A stretch of 64,000 nucleotides of DNA from Candidatus Brachythrix odensensis. GTDB lineage: Bacteria > Chloroflexota > Anaerolineae > J036 > Brachytrichaceae. The stretch spans positions 372,001 to 436,000 of the forward strand of contig JADKDT010000002.1 of NCBI GenBank assembly GCA_016714465.1. The letters run 5' to 3'. The notes under the pieces were generated by a model. The model did not search any database, was not told where the DNA came from, and saw only the letters and a program-made list of their open reading frames with translations. Numbering within the stretch: position 1 is the first letter of the stretch; each line of letters starts with the position of its first letter. Positions 60,066 to 64,000 of the stretch are shown piece by piece. Made by a program: the position numbers and the translations under genes.

Positions 60066-61702
60066 GGTGATGGGGCGAGACCGTTCCCCCGGGCGGTCAT
60101 CCGATCGACATAGTGTTGGGCCTGCCGAGCGGTCTCGTCTTCAGACCAGCCGGCGGCAGGCGCCATTTCGGCGGCAACCCGCCCCGCGCAATCCGCCCCA
60201 TGGGCGGCGTCTTCGTGGCGCAGGCGCGTCCGGCGGGCCAGCGCATCATCGAGGTCACAGGCCATTTCGTGGCGGGCCGCCCAGACGATCTGGGCGTGCA
60301 GATACGGGGCGGATGGGGTCAGGCGCTCAGCCAGGGCCGGCTCCTGATCGATCAGCGCCACCACCTCGAGCCAGCGCCGGCCATACGAGCGAGTCAGATT
60401 CTCGACCACGTCCGGTGCGAGCCCGCGGGCGCATTCGGCTGCGGAACGCAGGCTCATCGCGTCAGCGCCGCCTGGCTCCCAACCATCGTCTAGGGTCACC
60501 TCCCGTGTGCGGCAGCGCGCGCGGACGCCCAGCCGGGCGCAGACCCGGTCCACCACATCCTCGGCCATCTGGCGGTGGGTGGTCAGCTTCCCGCCCACGA
60601 TCGAGATCAGCCCGGACGGTGTTTCGGCGATTACGTGCTCGCGACTCATCTTGTACATCGCCTGTCCGTCGACAAAGGCCAGCGGCCGCAGCCCGGCAAA
60701 GGACGAAATAGCATCGGCCCGGGTGAGATGGACGTCGACAAATGCGGCATTGACTGACGCGATCATCCAGTCCGCCTCGTCACCGGCGGCGGCGACTGTG
60801 TCGGGATCACCCTCAAAGGCGCTGTCGGTGGTGCCGACCAGGACCGTGTTGTGCCACGGCACCACATACATCCAACGCCGGCCGCCGGTGGCCCGGAAGT
60901 CCACCGCCCCGCGGACTGGCAGAAGGGTCCGCGGGAAGACGAGGTGCGAGCCTTTGCTCGGCATCACCAGCGGCGGCGGATCGGACGCATCCAGCGCCCG
61001 AGCAGCGTTGCTCCAGGCGCCGGTGGCGTTGACGACGCAGGCTGCCCGCACCTCAAAGGTTCGGCCGGTCAGCCCGTCCAGGACCCCGGCGCCGGAGATT
61101 GACGCGCCGCTCTTGAGCAGGGTCCGCGCCTCCGCGTAATTGAGGATGACCGCCCCGGCGCGGCGGGCCGACAGCGCAGTCTCGAGCGTCAAACGGGCGT
61201 CATCAACCCCGCGCTCGACGTAGCGGGCTCCCCCAATGACGCCGGGCCGGGCGAGGGCCGGTTCATCGCGGCGGAGGCGGGCAGCCGACAGCCGCCGGCT
61301 CGGTTCGTTGCGCCACCCGCCCAACAGATCATAAAGCGCCAGCCCGAGCGCATAACGGTTCAGACGCATCCAATTGTCGCCCGCAAGGGTAAAGCCAAGC
61401 CGCGGGACAAGGTTGGGCGCGATTCGATCCAGTGCATGGCGCTCGGCGCTGGCGTGCCGCACCGTCGCGAAATTGCCCGTCTCGATATAGCGCACACCGC
61501 CGTGGGCGACCCGGGCCGAGTGGCTGCTGGCGCCATGGGCAAAGTCGCGCCGCTCGACCAGCGCGGCACGCAGCCCGCGCAGGGCGGCGTCGCGGGCGAT
61601 CCCGGCTCCGGTAATGCCGCCCCCGATCACCAAAAGATCAAACGGCCGCGCCGCCAACGCATCGATGATCTCGGGCCGGTCCTGGGCGGAGAATCCAGAC
61701 AT
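60062..61702 (-). CDS. glpD: FAD-dependent glycerol-3-phosphate dehydrogenase
   Basis: About 546 residues: FAD-binding DLLVIGGGITGAGIARDAALRGL, the GlpD signature ASSHSARVAHGGVRYIE, catalytic-core segments (VVPWHNTVLVGTTDS, GLRPLAF) and the C-terminal helical domain after SIVGGKLTTHRQMAEDVVD. It oxidises sn-glycerol-3-phosphate to DHAP, passing electrons to quinone at the membrane. The start is ATG 61702 or GTG 61711; the GTG follows the kinase stop without a gap. It is central in the three-gene operon with a lipid kinase and an alkyl-DHAP-synthase-like enzyme, pointing to phospholipid backbone metabolism rather than glycerol catabolism. Confidence 0.92.
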   Translation of the reverse strand: MSGFSAQDRPEIIDALAARPFDLLVIGGGITGAGIARDAALRGLRAALVERRDFAHGASSHSARVAHGGVRYIETGNFATVRHASAERHALDRIAPNLVPRLGFTLAGDNWMRLNRYALGLALYDLLGGWRNEPSRRLSAARLRRDEPALARPGVIGGARYVERGVDDARLTLETALSARRAGAVILNYAEARTLLKSGASISGAGVLDGLTGRTFEVRAACVVNATGAWSNAARALDASDPPPLVMPSKGSHLVFPRTLLPVRGAVDFRATGGRRWMYVVPWHNTVLVGTTDSAFEGDPDTVAAAGDEADWMIASVNAAFVDVHLTRADAISSFAGLRPLAFVDGQAMYKMSREHVIAETPSGLISIVGGKLTTHRQMAEDVVDRVCARLGVRARCRTREVTLDDGWEPGGADAMSLRSAAECARGLAPDVVENLTRSYGRRWLEVVALIDQEPALAERLTPSAPYLHAQIVWAARHEMACDLDDALARRTRLRHEDAAHGADCAGRVAAEMAPAAGWSEDETARQAQHYVDRMTARGNGLAPSP

Positions 61703-61711
61703 GCCCCGCAC

Positions 61712-62614
61712 CTAGCCCAGCACCTGCCAGGCCCCCGGCAGCGCCTCGACGGTGAGCTGGCGGGTGGCTTCCGCCACGATTTCGCCGTCGATCTGGACGG
61801 CGAAGGGCCGCGCACTACTAATCTCAAACCGTTTTGCGCGGGCCATCCGCACCCGCGGGTCGCGGGCGTGCGCCCCGCTGGCCGCTTTGGGCACGATCTG
61901 CATGAAGGTGAAGCGGCTCATGGCCGGCACCAGACAGGCATCCAGGACCCCGTCGTCGATCCGGGCGCCGGGGGTGAGCTGAAAGCTGCCGCCCGAGTGG
62001 ATGCCGTTGTTGATCGTGAGCATGGCCACGCCAAGAGTCTGGGCAGCCCCATCCATGCCGATCGTCATGGGCGGGGCTCGATACGACAGCAGGGCCCGCG
62101 CCAGGGCCAGCCCATACACCGCCGGGCCGCGCAGGAACCGGGCATCCCGGCGCAGGTTCCGGGCCTGAATGCCCACCTGCGCGTCAAAGCCGATCCCCAG
62201 CGTGTTGACCATGTAGCGGTCGCCGGCCCGGGCCGCGTCAATTCTCCGCGGCGGGGTCTCGAGAAAGAAGCGGGCCAGGGCGCCGATGTCCTCGGGCTGA
62301 TTGAGCATCTTGACAAAGTCGCTGCCCGTGCCCGAGGGGAGAATCCCGACGGCCGGTTCCAGGCCGCGCCCAGGCTCGCTCAACAGCCCGTGAGCAACCT
62401 CGTGCACCGTGCCGTCGCCGCCGGCCACGATGAGCCGCTCGCAGCCATGTTCGCGGGCAGCCTGGGCCAGCGCGCTTGCATGGCCAGGACGATTGGTCTG
62501 GTGTGTCTCGGCGGCCACGCCGAGCGCGGTGAGGGCCTCGGCCAGCGCGCTCAGGCGGACCTGGGCGGCGCCGTGGCCGGCCGCGGGATTGGCGATGATG
62601 GTGACGTTTGGCAT
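61712..62614 (-). CDS. Diacylglycerol kinase-like lipid kinase (YegS/DgkB family)
   Basis: 300 residues. It starts IIANPAAGHGAAQ, followed by the kinase nucleotide motif LIVAGGDGTVHEVAHGLL (GGDGT) and LPSGTGSDFVKML, then NTLGIGFDAQV and the C-terminal beta sandwich ending in VQIDGEIV. It phosphorylates a lipid hydroxyl, most likely diacylglycerol, or its ether analogue here. First gene of the minus-strand operon with glpD and the AGPS-like gene; its stop abuts the next start. A similar trio (GlpD, flavoprotein, DAG kinase) is known to me from mycobacteria. Confidence 0.88.
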   Translation of the reverse strand: MPNVTIIANPAAGHGAAQVRLSALAEALTALGVAAETHQTNRPGHASALAQAAREHGCERLIVAGGDGTVHEVAHGLLSEPGRGLEPAVGILPSGTGSDFVKMLNQPEDIGALARFFLETPPRRIDAARAGDRYMVNTLGIGFDAQVGIQARNLRRDARFLRGPAVYGLALARALLSYRAPPMTIGMDGAAQTLGVAMLTINNGIHSGGSFQLTPGARIDDGVLDACLVPAMSRFTFMQIVPKAASGAHARDPRVRMARAKRFEISSARPFAVQIDGEIVAEATRQLTVEALPGAWQVLG

Positions 62615-62668
62615 GGGCAGGTTGTATCACTTCGCCGTCAGAACGGGGGTTCCGTTCGGGCGGCCGGA

Positions 62669-63145
62669 TTACTCGGGCGGATAGTGATCATGCTGAAGAC
62701 CCAGTTCCTCGTAGGGCGCATGTCTCCGGGCGGCCAGGTCTTTTTCCAGCAGGAGTAACTGGGCCAGCCCGTCGTAGTAGCGCTCGATTCCTCCCGGCGA
62801 CGCGAACATGAGGAAGCGGGTCGTGGAATCCGTGACGTTGGCGAAGGTGTGGGTGAGCCCGGGCCTGGCCAGGACAAACCCGCCTGAGCCGATGTCCATC
62901 GACTGGTCGCCGGCGACGAAACGAAGAGTCCCCTCGACAACGTAGTAGGCCTCGGTCGCCCGGCGGTGGCAATGGGCGGGCGGGCCGTCGGTCCGCGGCG
63001 GAAGGGTGTACTCCAGAAGCGACCAGGCGCCGAAGGTGTCGTCGCTCATCGCCTTGAAGGCGACAACGACATCGCGCAGATCGAGGCGTTCGTCTTCCCC
63101 GAATGGGATGACGATGGCGCGGGGCGATGGCGTGGGATGCGTCAT
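62669..63145 (-). CDS. Cupin-domain protein
   Basis: About 158 residues, a single cupin barrel. Motif 1 is PPAHCHRRATEAYYVVEGTLRF (HxH...E, metal ligands), and motif 2 is PGLTHTFANVTDSTTRFL with its His. The C-terminal helix GIERYYDGLAQLLLLEKD is typical of small dioxygenase-like or regulatory cupins. Function unknown. The start at ATG 63145 (MTHPTPSPRAIVIP) is chosen because the longer frame reads into the divergent regulator gene. No clear ribosome site. Confidence 0.8.
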   Translation of the reverse strand: MTHPTPSPRAIVIPFGEDERLDLRDVVVAFKAMSDDTFGAWSLLEYTLPPRTDGPPAHCHRRATEAYYVVEGTLRFVAGDQSMDIGSGGFVLARPGLTHTFANVTDSTTRFLMFASPGGIERYYDGLAQLLLLEKDLAARRHAPYEELGLQHDHYPPE

Positions 63146-63305
63146 GAAGGGAGGGTAAAGGAGATGACTGCCGATCCTGCCGGCGTACGGATCAAAGCAC
63201 ATCAGATTGCTTTGCGATAGCGCCACGCTGGTACTCCGACCGGTACAACCGCTGCGACACCGGCCGCTTGTCGCCAGCCGCCGAACGGATAAAATGAATT
63301 TGTTC

Positions 63306-64000
63306 ATGGCAAACACGCTTGGCGCATGGCTGGTGGACAGGCGGAAGGCCCTCGACCTTACGCGCGAAGAACTGGCCCGGAAAGCGAGCGTCTCGGTCGC
63401 GATGCTGGCCAAGGTCGAGTCCGGGGCGCGGCGGCCCTCCAAGGAATTGGCCCGTGGCCTTGCCGCGGCCGTGGGGGTTCCGGACGCGCAACTCGACGCC
63501 TTCGTCGCCTTCGCCCGCGCCGACGAGCGGGCCTTTGACGCGCCCTCGGATCCGAACCTGTCCGCCGCCCATGTTCCACGCTTCGCCCTGCCGCCCGAGA
63601 CCGCCCAGCCGGGCAATCTGCAAGCGTCCCTGCTGCCCTTCTTTGGCCGCGAAGCGGACCTCGCCCGCCTGGATGAGCGCATTCTGCGTGACGACGCGCG
63701 TCTTGTCACCCTTGTCGGACCGCCTGGGATTGGCAAGACCAGCCTGGCCGTTGACTTCGCGCGCCGGCACGCGCGTGAATTCACCGATGGGGTGTTCTTC
63801 GTCAACCTCGCGCCCGTGTCGCAACCCGAGCGCGTGCCAAACCAGATCCTGCAATCGCTTGGCATCTCCACCGACACAAGCCAACCTGTGCTTCAGTCCC
63901 TGAAGTTCGCCCTTCGAGATCACCATACGTTGCTGATCCTGGACAACTTCGAGCAGGTCCTGGACGCCGCGACTGCCATCGCGGACATGCTTGCGGACTG
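63306..64000 (+). CDS. HTH plus NB-ARC/AAA-type ATPase regulator, partial
   Basis: Open to the right edge; about 231 residues are visible. Residues 1-58 are an XRE-type helix-turn-helix (LGAWLVDRRKALDLTREELA, RKASVSVAMLAKVESGARRP). A linker follows, then a P-loop ATPase domain opening FFGREADLARLDERIL, Walker A VGPPGIGKTSLA at 138-146 and Walker B HTLLILDNFEQVLDA near 210. This is the layout of large STAND/AfsR-like regulators, which usually continue with TPR repeats. ATG 63306 (MANTLGAW) is preferred; the in-frame ATG at 63294 adds four residues. Divergent to the cupin gene, which it may control. Confidence 0.85.
   Translation, partial: MANTLGAWLVDRRKALDLTREELARKASVSVAMLAKVESGARRPSKELARGLAAAVGVPDAQLDAFVAFARADERAFDAPSDPNLSAAHVPRFALPPETAQPGNLQASLLPFFGREADLARLDERILRDDARLVTLVGPPGIGKTSLAVDFARRHAREFTDGVFFVNLAPVSQPERVPNQILQSLGISTDTSQPVLQSLKFALRDHHTLLILDNFEQVLDAATAIADMLAD

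Noticed and set aside
63165..63220. Eighteen-codon plus-strand frame after AAAGGAG
   Set aside because: The ribosome site abuts the ATG and the product is tiny. It lies between divergent genes and may be part of a leader, but nothing supports translation.
1..64000. tRNA, rRNA or phage/transposase genes
   Set aside because: I looked for cloverleaf-like segments, rRNA words, and transposase or integrase proteins in the translations and saw none.

Overview
The window is GC-rich, gene-dense bacterial DNA. It looks like a member of the Chloroflexota, probably Anaerolineae-like. This rests on a sugar-binding lipoprotein with a Lys-Glu-Val-rich spacer after its lipobox, several membrane glycosyltransferases sharing a C-terminal beta domain, huge SdrD-B-repeat surface proteins, and secreted proteins ending in an LP[LV]-type tail. 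That assignment is inference from gene style; no rRNA or other marker gene is present. I see no tRNA, rRNA, CRISPR array or insertion sequence.

Layout. 1-1535 (minus): a partial ABC exporter ATPase and a DUF2071 protein. 1536-1871: a 30-bp tandem repeat with hairpin, then a promoter with three tandem LacI-type operators. 1872-15076 (plus): a beta-mannoside/beta-glucoside utilisation locus with LacI regulator, sugar ABC importer (binding protein plus two permeases, no ATPase), GH5 lipoprotein, PIG-V-like membrane mannosyltransferase, GH1, sugar isomerase, Gfo/Idh dehydrogenase and GH2 beta-mannosidase. It is followed by a convergent uroporphyrinogen-decarboxylase-family gene. 16277-21657: two divergent polytopic glycosyltransferases. 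21714-28237: a phosphate module (pstS, pstC, pstA, pstB, phoU, phoB-like regulator) with two Pho-box-like elements, ending in a TauE-like permease. 28294-31826: UspA, a third membrane glycosyltransferase and a small membrane protein.

31944-44518 (plus) is a fermentative/hydrogen module: pyruvate:ferredoxin oxidoreductase, a dihydroorotate-dehydrogenase-like protein, hoxEFUYH, the HoxW maturation protease and a malic enzyme/phosphotransacetylase fusion. 44579-58333 (minus) holds two very large exported proteins. One is an LCAT-like lipase carrying a Thr-Pro linker, a dockerin and a cohesin-like domain. The other is an approximately 3140-residue protein with 23 SdrD-B-like repeats, a choice-of-anchor-L-like domain and a cohesin-like domain. 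Both are preceded by the same promoter-like block. 58404-62614 (minus) is a diacylglycerol kinase / glycerol-3-phosphate dehydrogenase / alkyl-DHAP-synthase-like operon suggesting ether lipid synthesis. The window ends with a cupin and the start of an HTH-ATPase regulator.

Two features run through the whole window. (i) A family of about ten intergenic palindromes has 17-22 bp stems with a constant core (CCGGCTTCGCCGG or variants) and variable but fully compensated arms, sometimes inside operons. (ii) Six conserved genes are split by one- or two-base indels, mostly in G or C runs; this looks like consensus error rather than biology. The most novel-looking part is the cohesin/dockerin lipase beside the giant repeat protein, with their shared promoter element.
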